This document shows, in pieces, positions 5,681-12,561 of a stretch of 12,561 nt of DNA (positions within the stretch are counted from its first letter, which is position 1; each line of letters begins with the position of its first letter). The notes beneath the pieces are model-generated. The model searched no databases, was not told the origin of the DNA, and worked only from the letters and a program-made list of their open reading frames with translations. Made by a program: the position numbers and the translations under genes. This stretch comes from Deltaproteobacteria bacterium (GTDB lineage Bacteria; Desulfobacterota_B; Binatia; UBA9968), in assembly GCA_005879255.1 (NCBI GenBank), contig VBKY01000175.1:8573-21133 (forward strand), read 5' to 3'.

Positions 5681-6994
5681 ATGAAAAATCGCACGAAAGG
5701 ACAGTGGCAAGATGTGCAAGCGGCCGCGGGCAACGGGCTGCTCGATCGCCGCGCTTTTTTGCGCGGCGGCGCCGCGTTCGCCGCCACTATCACAGGTTAT
5801 TCGATGGCGAAATCCGCGTCCGCCGAGCCGCTCGGCGACGATCCGTGGAGCAAGGTGCCCGGCGCCATCAGCCCGTCCTATGAAAAACGCTCGCGCTACG
5901 AGGAAAAGATCGTGCGCACGCTCAGCAATCCCAACGGCGAGCCGCGCACCCAGCATGCGCGCACGCCGCACCATCTGCTCAACGGCACGTTCACGCCCAA
6001 TGGCTTGCATTTCACGATCATTCACGGCGGCACGCCGGACATCGACCCGGACAAGCATCGCTTGGTCGTCCACGGCCTGGTGAAGCAACCGTTGGTCTTC
6101 ACGCTCGATGCGCTGGCGCGCTACCCGATGGTGTCGCGCATGACTTTTGTTGAATGCGGCGGCAATAGCGCGCCGTTTTTTTCCAAGGAGCCGATTCAGG
6201 CCAGCGTGCAGGCGCTGCACGGCCTAGTCTCCTGCGCCGAGTGGACCGGCGTCAGACTCTCCACTTTGCTCGAGGAGACTGGCATCGATCCAAAGGCGAA
6301 GTGGTTCATCGCCGAAGGCGCGGATGCGCCGGCCTTGAGCCGCAGCGTGCCGGTCAAGAAGGCAATGGACGACGCGATGATCGCGCTCTACCAGAATGGC
6401 GAGCGGATTATGCCCGGGAACGGCTATCCGATGCGCCTCCTCTTGCCCGGCTACGAAGGCAACATGAACATTAAATTCTTGCGCCGCATCAAGCTCGTCG
6501 ATCAACCGGGCATGAGCTACTACGAGACGCGGAGTTATACGCAGCTTTTGCCGAACGGGAAGTCCTGGCAGTTCAACTTTCTCCAGGAGGTAAAGTCCTT
6601 CATCACCCATCCCTCACCGGGGCTCGGGTTGAAGGGGCCGGGGCTCTACGAGATTGCCGGCATCGCCTATTCGGGCAACGGCCGAATTTCAAAAGTCATC
6701 GTGTCGGCCGACGGCGGTCAGAGCTGGGCGCAAGCGGCGCTGCAAGAGCCGGTGCTAAGCAAAGCGTTTACGCGATTCCGTCTGCCTTGGAAATGGAATG
6801 GCGGTCCCGCGATCTTACAAAGCCGCGCCTGGGACGAATCTGGCGACGTGCAACCAACCCGCGCGCAGATCGTCGCCGCGCGCGGCGAGAGCAAAGGTGT
6901 CCCGCCCGTAACCGCCTTTCCAGGCCAACACTACAACGGCATCACGACTTGGGCCGTCGACGCGAAGGGGGAGGTCAAACATGTTTACGCGTAA
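5681..6994 (+). CDS. soxC: SoxC-like sulfite/sulfane dehydrogenase, molybdopterin subunit
   Basis: This is a sulfite-oxidase-family molybdoenzyme of the SoxC type (437 residues, the family's usual size). SoxC with SoxD removes six electrons from protein-bound sulfane sulfur; stand-alone relatives oxidise sulfite to sulfate. D22-RRAFLR is a Tat signal, fitting periplasmic export with the molybdenum cofactor bound. C159 in FVECGGNS is the expected Mo-coordinating cysteine. Other close SoxC matches are ALHGLVSCAEWTGVRLSTLL, DDAMIALYQNGERIMPGNGY, LLPGYEGNMNIKFLRRIKL and the C-terminal dimerisation domain with VSADGGQSWAQAALQEPV. ATG 5681 is chosen because AGGAGG sits five bases upstream; GTG 5645 in the same frame would place that site inside the gene. 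The stop overlaps the next gene by 14 bases, so the two are translationally coupled. No SoxXYZAB genes are nearby, so the physiological substrate may be free sulfite or another sulfur compound. Confidence 0.9.
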   Translation: MKNRTKGQWQDVQAAAGNGLLDRRAFLRGGAAFAATITGYSMAKSASAEPLGDDPWSKVPGAISPSYEKRSRYEEKIVRTLSNPNGEPRTQHARTPHHLLNGTFTPNGLHFTIIHGGTPDIDPDKHRLVVHGLVKQPLVFTLDALARYPMVSRMTFVECGGNSAPFFSKEPIQASVQALHGLVSCAEWTGVRLSTLLEETGIDPKAKWFIAEGADAPALSRSVPVKKAMDDAMIALYQNGERIMPGNGYPMRLLLPGYEGNMNIKFLRRIKLVDQPGMSYYETRSYTQLLPNGKSWQFNFLQEVKSFITHPSPGLGLKGPGLYEIAGIAYSGNGRISKVIVSADGGQSWAQAALQEPVLSKAFTRFRLPWKWNGGPAILQSRAWDESGDVQPTRAQIVAARGESKGVPPVTAFPGQHYNGITTWAVDAKGEVKHVYA

Positions 6995-7517
6995 GTCTTC
7001 GAGCTTTGCCGCCATACTTGTGTTCGCTATCATCACCGGCGTTGCCCTCGCCCAAGTACCGAATCTCGGTAAGCCGATCGATCCGGCCGACATCGCCGCC
7101 TGGGACATCAGCATCCTGCCTGACGGCACCGGCCTCCCGCCCGGCAGCGGCACGCCGGCCCAAGGCGCGCCTGTCTATGTACAGAAATGTTTGATGTGCC
7201 ACGGCGTAGACGGCAAAGGCGGACCCAACAACGCGCTGGTCGGCAATCCGCCGCTCACCGGCGGCGATCGCGACCCAGTGAAGACCATCGCCAATTACTG
7301 GCCCTATGCCACGACCATCTTCGACTTTATCCGGCGCACGATGCCGTGGCAGCAACCGAGATCGCTCACCAACGAAGAAGTTTATGCTCTGACCGCATAT
7401 ATTCTTGCGCTCAATAAACTGATCAGCGAGCACGACACGATGAACGCCCAAACGCTGCCGAAAGTGCGCATGCCGAACCGCGACGGCTTCATCGTCCACT
7501 ATCCGGACAAGATTTAA
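6981..7517 (+). CDS. soxD: monoheme c-type cytochrome, SoxD-like electron acceptor of SoxC
   Basis: This is an exported cytochrome c of 178 residues. Residues 1-24 are a Sec signal (AAILVFAIITGVALA). The haem site is C70-L-M-C73-H74 and the likely distal ligand is M121 in RRTMPWQQP. The surrounding text, GKPIDPADIAAWDISILPDG, YWPYATTIFDFIRR and TLPKVRMPNRDGF, is that of the SoxD partner of SoxC. It takes electrons from the molybdenum centre and passes them to the respiratory chain. Classical SoxD is about twice as long and diheme; only one haem domain is present here, so the symbol is provisional. The ATG overlaps the soxC end by 14 bases and has GGGGGAGG just upstream. Confidence 0.85.
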   Translation: MFTRKSSSFAAILVFAIITGVALAQVPNLGKPIDPADIAAWDISILPDGTGLPPGSGTPAQGAPVYVQKCLMCHGVDGKGGPNNALVGNPPLTGGDRDPVKTIANYWPYATTIFDFIRRTMPWQQPRSLTNEEVYALTAYILALNKLISEHDTMNAQTLPKVRMPNRDGFIVHYPDKI

Positions 7518-7606
7518 CGGCTGCGCTGCTGAACAACGATGTGATTTCCGCTGGCAAAGCTCATGAGAGGCATTGCTAGCGCGAGTGCCGCGCCAAGGAG
7601 GCTGAG

Positions 7607-8656
7607 ATGGGACGGAGTTGGTTTGAGGGAATACAAAATTTTCCCCGGCTGTGCCGCTTGGTTTTCATCGCGACCTTGCTGTCGGTAGGAATATCTCCCG
7701 CCGCGGCGCAGGAACGGCTCATCAAGCTGCGAGTCGGGCTGGGAGACGTTTCACTCAACAAAGTGCCGTTTGTGGCCGCCTACGAGGCGGGGATTTACAA
7801 GAAGAACGGCCTCGAGGTCGAACAATTCATCACGCCGAGCGCGGCCGATGTGGCGCGGCGCAGCGGTGTTACTGTGCCTGAAGAATTGATTCGCGCGGGC
7901 GGACGGGATACTCCGATCGTGATCGGCGGCGGCAGTCCGCTGATTGTGCGCTGGACCACGGACGCACAGGCCGACGATCGCGTGATCGTCGCGTGCACGG
8001 ACCCCGTGGTGCGCTGGCGCATTATCGCGCGCCCCGACATCAGCAACATCGAGGAGCTCAAAGGCAAGCGGCTGGGCTACTCGGGCTACGGCGCGGTGAC
8101 CCATTTTGTCGCGCTGGCCTTGGCCAAGATTATGGGTTGGAATCCGGAGCGGGACTTATCCCTGATGTCCGGCGCCAACACTATGGACGCCCTCAAGAGC
8201 GGCCGTGTGGATGCCTTTATCGCGAGTGAGCTGCACGAGACCATGGCATTGTCCGCCGGCTACAAAATTCTGGTCGACTTGGCAAAATACAATATCCCGA
8301 ACGCGGGCTCCGGAGTGAACGTTTCCCGGGCGTGGCTCAAGGACAATCCGGAAGCGACGCGCCGATTTATTAAGTCGACTGTAGAGATGATCGCGTTGGT
8401 GAAACGGAACAAACAGGCGGCGTTCAACGCCACGGCGAAATGGTACAACGTAGCGGACCCGGAGAAACAGGAGCATTTCTACCGGGAAATTTCGAACCTG
8501 CCGCGCAAGCCGTATCCGTCGGTCGAGGGAATTAAAAAGGTAATGGAGATCTACAACTACCACGAGATGCGCAAGTACCAACCGGAAGACTTCTACGACG
8601 ACAGTTTCGTCCGTCAATTGGATCAAAGCAGGTACATCGACCGCCTCTATGACTAA
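7607..8656 (+). CDS. NMT1/SsuA/TauA-type ABC solute-binding protein
   Basis: This 349-residue periplasmic binding protein begins with a Sec signal (hydrophobic LVFIATLLSVGISPAAA, cut near residue 34). The mature part has the NMT1/THI5-like layout seen in taurine, alkanesulfonate, nitrate and pyrimidine-precursor binders: VPFVAAYEAGIYKKNGLEVE near the N-terminus, then ISNIEELKGKRLGYSGYG, MDALKSGRVDAFIASELHE and a C-terminal helical part with FYDDSFVRQLD. A strong AAGGAGG lies five bases before the ATG. No permease or ATPase gene is adjacent, so it either uses a remote transporter or works as a sensor. The 89-base gap from the cytochrome gene makes shared expression with soxCD possible. The ligand is unknown; a sulfonate would fit the neighbours but is a guess. 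Confidence 0.88.
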   Translation: MGRSWFEGIQNFPRLCRLVFIATLLSVGISPAAAQERLIKLRVGLGDVSLNKVPFVAAYEAGIYKKNGLEVEQFITPSAADVARRSGVTVPEELIRAGGRDTPIVIGGGSPLIVRWTTDAQADDRVIVACTDPVVRWRIIARPDISNIEELKGKRLGYSGYGAVTHFVALALAKIMGWNPERDLSLMSGANTMDALKSGRVDAFIASELHETMALSAGYKILVDLAKYNIPNAGSGVNVSRAWLKDNPEATRRFIKSTVEMIALVKRNKQAAFNATAKWYNVADPEKQEHFYREISNLPRKPYPSVEGIKKVMEIYNYHEMRKYQPEDFYDDSFVRQLDQSRYIDRLYD

Positions 8657-8706
8657 CTCGGGTGTCGGCTCTTTCTCCCCATCCTGCCCTGTGCTAGAAA
8701 AATTTA

Positions 8707-9240
8707 ATGTCGATTCTCAAAGTAACCCGCCTCGGTCACCCTGTGCTGCGCAAAGTTACGGAGCATGTGCCGCAGCCCGAACTGCAATCTCTGGCGATGC
8801 AAAAATTTATCGACGACATGATCGAAACGATGAAGGAATACGAAGGCGTCGGCTTGGCGGCGGACCAGGTGCATGAGTCGAAGCAGATCGCCGTGCTGGA
8901 AGTCGTCGATAACCCACGTTACCCGCAGAAGCCGCGAGTGCCTCTCACGGTGCTGGTGAATCCCAAGATCACACCGCTGTCCGAGGAAATGGAAGAGGAT
9001 TGGGAGGGCTGTCTTAGTGTTCCCGATTTGCGCGGGCTGGTTCCCCGCTATAAAAGCATTCGCGTTCAGGCCTGGGATCGCAGCGGCAACGAACTCGACT
9101 TCGTCGCCGATGATTTCCACGCCCGCGTCATCCAACACGAGTTCGATCATTTGAACGGCAAGGTATACCTCGATCGCATGCGCGATTTTTCGACTTTAAC
9201 GTTCCTCCAGGAATTCGCCCGCTATTGGATGCGACCGTAA
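8707..9240 (+). CDS. def: peptide deformylase
   Basis: This cytoplasmic metalloenzyme removes the formyl group from the starting methionine of new proteins. All three signature motifs are present: G47-VGLAADQ (motif 1), EGCLSVP with metal ligand C102 (motif 2) and QHEFDHLNG with ligands H144 and H148 and catalytic E145 (motif 3). The length, 177 residues, is typical. The start has only a weak A-rich ribosome site, unlike the strong sites of the preceding export-related genes. The gene most often neighbours fmt or priA, but here it lies between a binding protein and cofH. It begins about 50 bases after the previous stop. Confidence 0.97.
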   Translation: MSILKVTRLGHPVLRKVTEHVPQPELQSLAMQKFIDDMIETMKEYEGVGLAADQVHESKQIAVLEVVDNPRYPQKPRVPLTVLVNPKITPLSEEMEEDWEGCLSVPDLRGLVPRYKSIRVQAWDRSGNELDFVADDFHARVIQHEFDHLNGKVYLDRMRDFSTLTFLQEFARYWMRP

Positions 9241-9295
9241 GTCTCACCGGTACTCCATCGTTGAGTTTCCCTCTGTGAAAAGATAAGTTTACCTC

Positions 9296-10585
9296 ATGAA
9301 TTTTCCGCACTTGCAATCCTCGCTCGATCGACTTTTATCCATCGCTTCAGTAGAAACCGCGTCCATTTTGGATCGAACTCTATCCGGCCATGACCTGAGC
9401 ATCGATCAGGCCCAGCTTCTTTTCGATGCCGACGGCCCCGATCTTCTCGCGATGATCGCGGCCGCCGACCAACTGCGCGCCCGGACGGTCGGTGATGTCG
9501 TGACTTACGTTATCAATCGTAACATCAATTTTACCAACGTCTGCGTTAAAGCATGTGGCTTTTGCGCGTTTAGCCGCGGTCATCTGGCCGAAGAAGGTTA
9601 TTTTTTACCGCACGAAGAGATCATCCGCCGGGCGCAAGAGGCACACGAACTGGGAGCGACCGAAGTCTGCGTGCAAGCCGGTTTGGCGCCGGGCATGGAC
9701 GGTTGGCAATACGTCAAACTCTGCCGCGCACTAAAGGAAGCTCTGCCCAATCTGCATATTCACGGTTTTTCACCCGAGGAAGTGCTCTATGGTTCGACGC
9801 TCACGGGCGTGAGCGTGCGCGATTACCTCGGCGCGCTCAAAGGCGCCGGAGTTGGCAGCCTTCCCGGCACATCGGCGGAAATTTTGGTGGACGAAATCCG
9901 CCACCAAATCTCGCCGGGGCGAATCGGCACCGCGCAGTGGATCGAGCTGATCCAAACCGCCCATGAATTGGGAATTCCCACCACCTCGACGATCATGTAC
10001 GGCCACGTAGAGAGTTCGCGCCACAAGGCGATCCATTTAGATATTCTTCGCGAGATTCAAAAACACACCGGCGGAATCACCGAGTTCGTGCCGCTCAGTT
10101 TTGTTTATGACGAAGCGCCGATGTTTCACCGCAAACCACCCGCCGGTTTGCGCCAAGGCGCCAGCGGCGCGGAAGTGATGAAGATGTACGCCGTTTCCCG
10201 CCTCATGTTGAATAACTATATTCCCAATCTGCAGGTCTCCTGGGTGAAGGAGGGACCGAAGCTATCTCAGCTCGCACTGCTCGCCGGCGCCAACGATTTC
10301 GGCGGCACGTTGATCAACGAGAGCATCTCCACGGCGGCAGGCGCAAGTTACGGTCAGCTGATGAAACCGTCGCAATTTCGCGGGTTGATTCGCGAGATGG
10401 GCCGGATACCGGCCGAGCGTTCGACAACCTATCAAAAGATCCGTGTGTTCGAGAGCGAAGATCACCATCGCGACTTGCTCGACGAAGTGAGTGATCCGGC
10501 ACAGCGTTTCGGTTCCTACCAAAATCTTATCCATCTAAGAAAATACCGTTTCCGAGACTTTTATCGGGAACAAAAAAACCAGTAA
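9296..10585 (+). CDS. cofH: CofH, FO synthase subunit 2 (radical SAM)
   Basis: This radical SAM enzyme of 429 residues condenses tyrosine with 5-amino-6-ribitylaminouracil. With CofG it makes FO, the deazaflavin chromophore of coenzyme F420. The iron-sulfur motif is C83-VKAC87-GFC90 in NFTNVCVKACGFCAFSRG, followed by CVQAGLAPGMDG, the conserved IHGFSPEE and the C-terminal half with GANDFGGTLINESISTAAGA. These match CofH better than the related menaquinone enzymes MqnC and MqnE, although the families are close. No cofG is in the window, so the partner is elsewhere or absent. The start ATG has only a weak ribosome site. It lies 55 bases after def and 40 bases before the membrane protein gene, so the three may be cotranscribed. 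Confidence 0.88.
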   Translation: MNFPHLQSSLDRLLSIASVETASILDRTLSGHDLSIDQAQLLFDADGPDLLAMIAAADQLRARTVGDVVTYVINRNINFTNVCVKACGFCAFSRGHLAEEGYFLPHEEIIRRAQEAHELGATEVCVQAGLAPGMDGWQYVKLCRALKEALPNLHIHGFSPEEVLYGSTLTGVSVRDYLGALKGAGVGSLPGTSAEILVDEIRHQISPGRIGTAQWIELIQTAHELGIPTTSTIMYGHVESSRHKAIHLDILREIQKHTGGITEFVPLSFVYDEAPMFHRKPPAGLRQGASGAEVMKMYAVSRLMLNNYIPNLQVSWVKEGPKLSQLALLAGANDFGGTLINESISTAAGASYGQLMKPSQFRGLIREMGRIPAERSTTYQKIRVFESEDHHRDLLDEVSDPAQRFGSYQNLIHLRKYRFRDFYREQKNQ

Positions 10586-10625
10586 ATCTCGCTCCGCGCT
10601 TTGTCCGTAGCCGTTTTCCCAACCC

Positions 10626-11258
10626 ATGATCGGCAACCCAGTCCAGTTCGAAGCGATCGGCAATCGCCTGGGCTTTCACGTGGTCGAACAAACGCCGCAA
10701 AAGCTTCGCCTGCTCTGGCACGGCGCCCGCTTTCCGGCGTTCCTTTGTCTCGGCATCGCGCTTTTGCTGCTCTTTGTGTCGGTGCCAATCCTCCAAGCGC
10801 TCCGCTTGCGCGGATTTGTCGGCCCGGCGGGCTCCCTTTGGTATTTTCCTCTGATGAATCTTGTTCTGTTCGGCATTGCGATTTTTCTCGTCACCCAACG
10901 CCGGGTCATCGAGATCGATAGCCGCTCCCGGGAAATCACCCTACTGCGGCGAAGCTTTTATCGTACGACAAAATTGCGCGCGACCCAGGAGGAGATCAGC
11001 AAGATTAAACTCGGTATCGATCACGTCTACAGCGGCTTCGCCGTCGGTGGTTCCACGGCCGCGGAAAAATTTCCAATCCCGGCGTTGCGAATCGTTTCAA
11101 TAAACGAAGAGTCGGTATTACTCGATCGTGGAAGTTTTCGAAAACTTGCCGAGCTTGGCAGACTGGTGAGCGAGCGAATGGCCAAGCCATTCGAGATCGA
11201 CCCGCAATTGCAGGCGCGATCGGGATTGGGTCCGGTCATCGAAGGCGAGAGCCGATAA
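10626..11258 (+). CDS. hypothetical membrane protein with two transmembrane helices
   Basis: I do not recognise this 210-residue protein. It has a soluble N-terminus of about 35 residues and two clear hydrophobic helices at about 36-56 (FPAFLCLGIALLLLFVSVP) and 72-90 (WYFPLMNLVLFGIAIFLV). The C-terminal domain of about 115 residues begins RRVIEIDSRSREITLLRR. The alternating beta-type pattern there resembles PH-like or YdbT/DUF-type membrane-associated domains, but this is only an impression. Codon use matches its neighbours. The ATG lacks a strong ribosome site. Its stop lies one base from the stop of the convergent lipoprotein gene. Confidence 0.75.
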   Translation: MIGNPVQFEAIGNRLGFHVVEQTPQKLRLLWHGARFPAFLCLGIALLLLFVSVPILQALRLRGFVGPAGSLWYFPLMNLVLFGIAIFLVTQRRVIEIDSRSREITLLRRSFYRTTKLRATQEEISKIKLGIDHVYSGFAVGGSTAAEKFPIPALRIVSINEESVLLDRGSFRKLAELGRLVSERMAKPFEIDPQLQARSGLGPVIEGESR

Positions 11259-11259
11259 A

Positions 11260-11919
11260 TCAGGAAATAGGATTGCGAGCGATGATTTGGTGTAACTGGG
11301 CGACGGCTTTCTTGACTCCATCTTGAGCCAGCTGGTCAGCGCTTAGCCAGCGCACCCCTCGCTGGCCGATGTCGCCGAGAGCAAAAATATTTTCGCTAAG
11401 AGACTTTTGTGTTTCATCGAAGCGCGCCGACCAGATCACGTCGCCGCGCCGCACATCGACCAACTCGAGAACGAACGCCACCGAAGCAGGACTTTTGGCG
11501 CCCCATTCGTCGCCGATTCGCTCGCGGTAACGCTGCACCCGACCGATCATCACCGCGTCGGCGTAAACCATCTCGCCCAGGCGTTTGAGTCGCGCCGCCT
11601 CACTGGTTGATCCAATCGACTGACTGACTTCGCGCACTTCGCTTTCCGAAACGACTTGCCAATTAGGCAAGGCAGCCATCGCCGAATAGATAAATCTCGC
11701 CAGATGCTCCGGCGCGTCCCGCTCGCTCGACTTCTGATCCGGAACGGGAGCGAACGGAATTTTTGCTTCTGGCGCTCCGCTCATCGCACTCGGCGGTAAG
11801 ACCGCGATGCGGCGAATCCGCCGCGTTTCCAAGTCTGTCGAGTGTCTGCTCTGAATATTACCGGATCCGAAACTGCAGCCGAACAGAACAAGTAAAAGGA
11901 GCGAGCTAATCTTTGGCAT
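11260..11919 (-). CDS. putative outer-membrane lipoprotein with CsgG/TolB-N-like domain
   Basis: The protein (219 residues from ATG 11919) starts MPKISSLLLLVLFGC: a short lipoprotein signal with lipobox L-F-G and lipidated C15. An upstream in-frame TTG at 11985 is rejected as the start because it would bury this signal in the interior. The mature part reads RRIAVLPPS, then APEHLARFIYSAMAALPNWQVVSESEV, YADAVMIGRVQRYRERIG and FVLELVDVRRGDVIWSARFDE. This is the layout of CsgG/GNA1162/TolB-N-like lipoproteins that sit at the outer membrane in secretion or envelope roles. The exact family and function are unknown. The gene lies downstream of aspS on the same strand and converges on the membrane protein gene with a one-base gap. 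Confidence 0.78.
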   Translation of the reverse strand: MPKISSLLLLVLFGCSFGSGNIQSRHSTDLETRRIRRIAVLPPSAMSGAPEAKIPFAPVPDQKSSERDAPEHLARFIYSAMAALPNWQVVSESEVREVSQSIGSTSEAARLKRLGEMVYADAVMIGRVQRYRERIGDEWGAKSPASVAFVLELVDVRRGDVIWSARFDETQKSLSENIFALGDIGQRGVRWLSADQLAQDGVKKAVAQLHQIIARNPIS

Positions 11920-11998
11920 GTGAAGTGATGCGAAAATAGCAGAAGGACAGCGCCCGCTCAAGGCAAAAGGATAGTGGGTGATCAATCGCCAGTGGCCC

Positions 11999-12020
11999 CT
12001 TATCAGCCCAAACTGATAAG
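11999..12020. terminator. hairpin between aspS and the lipoprotein gene
   Basis: CTTATCAG (11999-12006) and CTGATAAG (12013-12020) form a perfect 8-bp stem with a 6-base loop, 10 bases after the aspS stop. No T-run follows on either strand. It could be a terminator lacking a U-tract, an mRNA end protector or a palindromic operator for the lipoprotein gene. Confidence 0.35.
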
Positions 12021-12030
12021 CGCGGACTGA

Positions 12031-12561
12031 TTACTGACTACTTTTGTCTGCGGCCGTCACCCTGATGCCCAATTCCCGCAGCTGGCGTAGTTCGACGCTC
12101 GACGGGGCGTCCGTCAGCATGCACACGGCGCGCTGGCTTTTCGGAAACGCAATCACATCACGCAATGATTTGGCCCCGCTCAACAGCATCGCCATCCGGT
12201 CGATGCCGAAGGCAATGCCGCCGTGGGGTGGGGCGCCGTAGCTCAACGCCTCCAGAAAAAACCCGAACTTTGCCTCGGCCTCTTCGGCACCAATGCCCAT
12301 GAGGGCGAGGATTTTTTTCTGCAGCTCCACTTGATGGATGCGGATGCTGCCACCACCGATCTCGATGCCGTTCAGCGCCAGATCGTAAGCCTTGGAACGA
12401 GTCTTGGAAGGATCGCCGTCGAGCAGAGGCAAATCTTCTTCTAACGGTGCTGTGAACGGGTGATGCAAAGCCACATAGCGTTTCTCGGCCGGGTCAAATT
12501 CCATCAGCGGGAAATCGACAACCCAAACGAGCGCGTATTCTTTCTCGGGGATCAAATTCAA
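12031..12561 (-). CDS. aspS: aspartyl-tRNA synthetase, C-terminal part (5' end off the window)
   Basis: This is the last ~176 residues of a class II aspartyl-tRNA synthetase, which attaches aspartate to tRNA-Asp in the cytoplasm. Diagnostic stretches are [31 protein letters not shown], motif 3 [27 protein letters not shown] and the tail [18 protein letters not shown]. This is the long bacterial-type enzyme with a GAD insertion, whose N-terminal anticodon domain and first part would lie to the right. The frame is open to the right edge; the TTG there is an internal codon, not a start. The frame ends in TAA at 12031-12033. Confidence 0.96.
   Translation of the reverse strand: MNLIPEKEYALVWVVDFPLMEFDPAEKRYVALHHPFTAPLEEDLPLLDGDPSKTRSKAYDLALNGIEIGGGSIRIHQVELQKKILALMGIGAEEAEAKFGFFLEALSYGAPPHGGIAFGIDRMAMLLSGAKSLRDVIAFPKSQRAVCMLTDAPSSVELRQLRELGIRVTAADKSSQ

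Noticed and set aside
11920..11985. N-terminal extension of the lipoprotein gene to TTG 11985
   Set aside because: It would put the clear lipoprotein signal at residue 23 onwards and has no ribosome site.

Overview
The window looks like a chromosomal piece of an uncultured Gram-negative-type bacterium. The evidence is Tat and Sec signal peptides, a lipoprotein, periplasmic binding proteins, strong AAGGAGG-type ribosome binding sites and fairly GC-rich coding DNA. CofH (deazaflavin/F420 pathway), a SoxC-type molybdoenzyme, an NMT1-like binding protein and an MBL hydrolase together are reminiscent of environmental lineages such as Tectomicrobia, Binatota, Rokubacteria or Methylomirabilota. That placement is only an inference, and no marker here fixes the phylum.

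Layout. Positions 1-1190 (minus) hold the N-terminal ~396 residues of a family 5 (peptide/nickel/opine type) ABC solute-binding protein that runs off the left edge. A 566-bp divergent intergenic region follows. All genes from 1757 to 11258 are on the plus strand. First come six genes for proteins that each carry an export signal or a likely one: an MBL-fold metallohydrolase, a Tat-exported FMN alpha-hydroxy-acid dehydrogenase with an internal CxxCH motif, an isochorismatase-fold protein lacking the usual nucleophilic cysteine, a Tat-exported SoxC-like molybdoenzyme, its overlapping monoheme cytochrome c, and an NMT1/SsuA-type binding protein. Then come peptide deformylase, CofH and a two-helix membrane protein of unknown function. 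On the minus strand at the right end are a CsgG/TolB-like lipoprotein and the C-terminal part of aspartyl-tRNA synthetase, which runs off the right edge.

How the genes may work together. The block 1757-8656 could be an exported oxidation module: an alpha-hydroxy acid is oxidised by the flavoenzyme, and a sulfite- or sulfur-type substrate by SoxC with electrons passing to its cytochrome c. A hydrolase, an isochorismatase-like protein and binding proteins would handle substrate. No SoxXAYZB genes are present in the window, so the SoxC-type pair probably acts outside the classical thiosulfate multienzyme system. The shared substrate is unknown. The genes have substantial spacers (roughly 90-375 bp) containing hairpins and an AT-rich inverted repeat, so they are probably several transcription units rather than one operon. 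No RNA genes, CRISPR array, transposase or integrase were seen.
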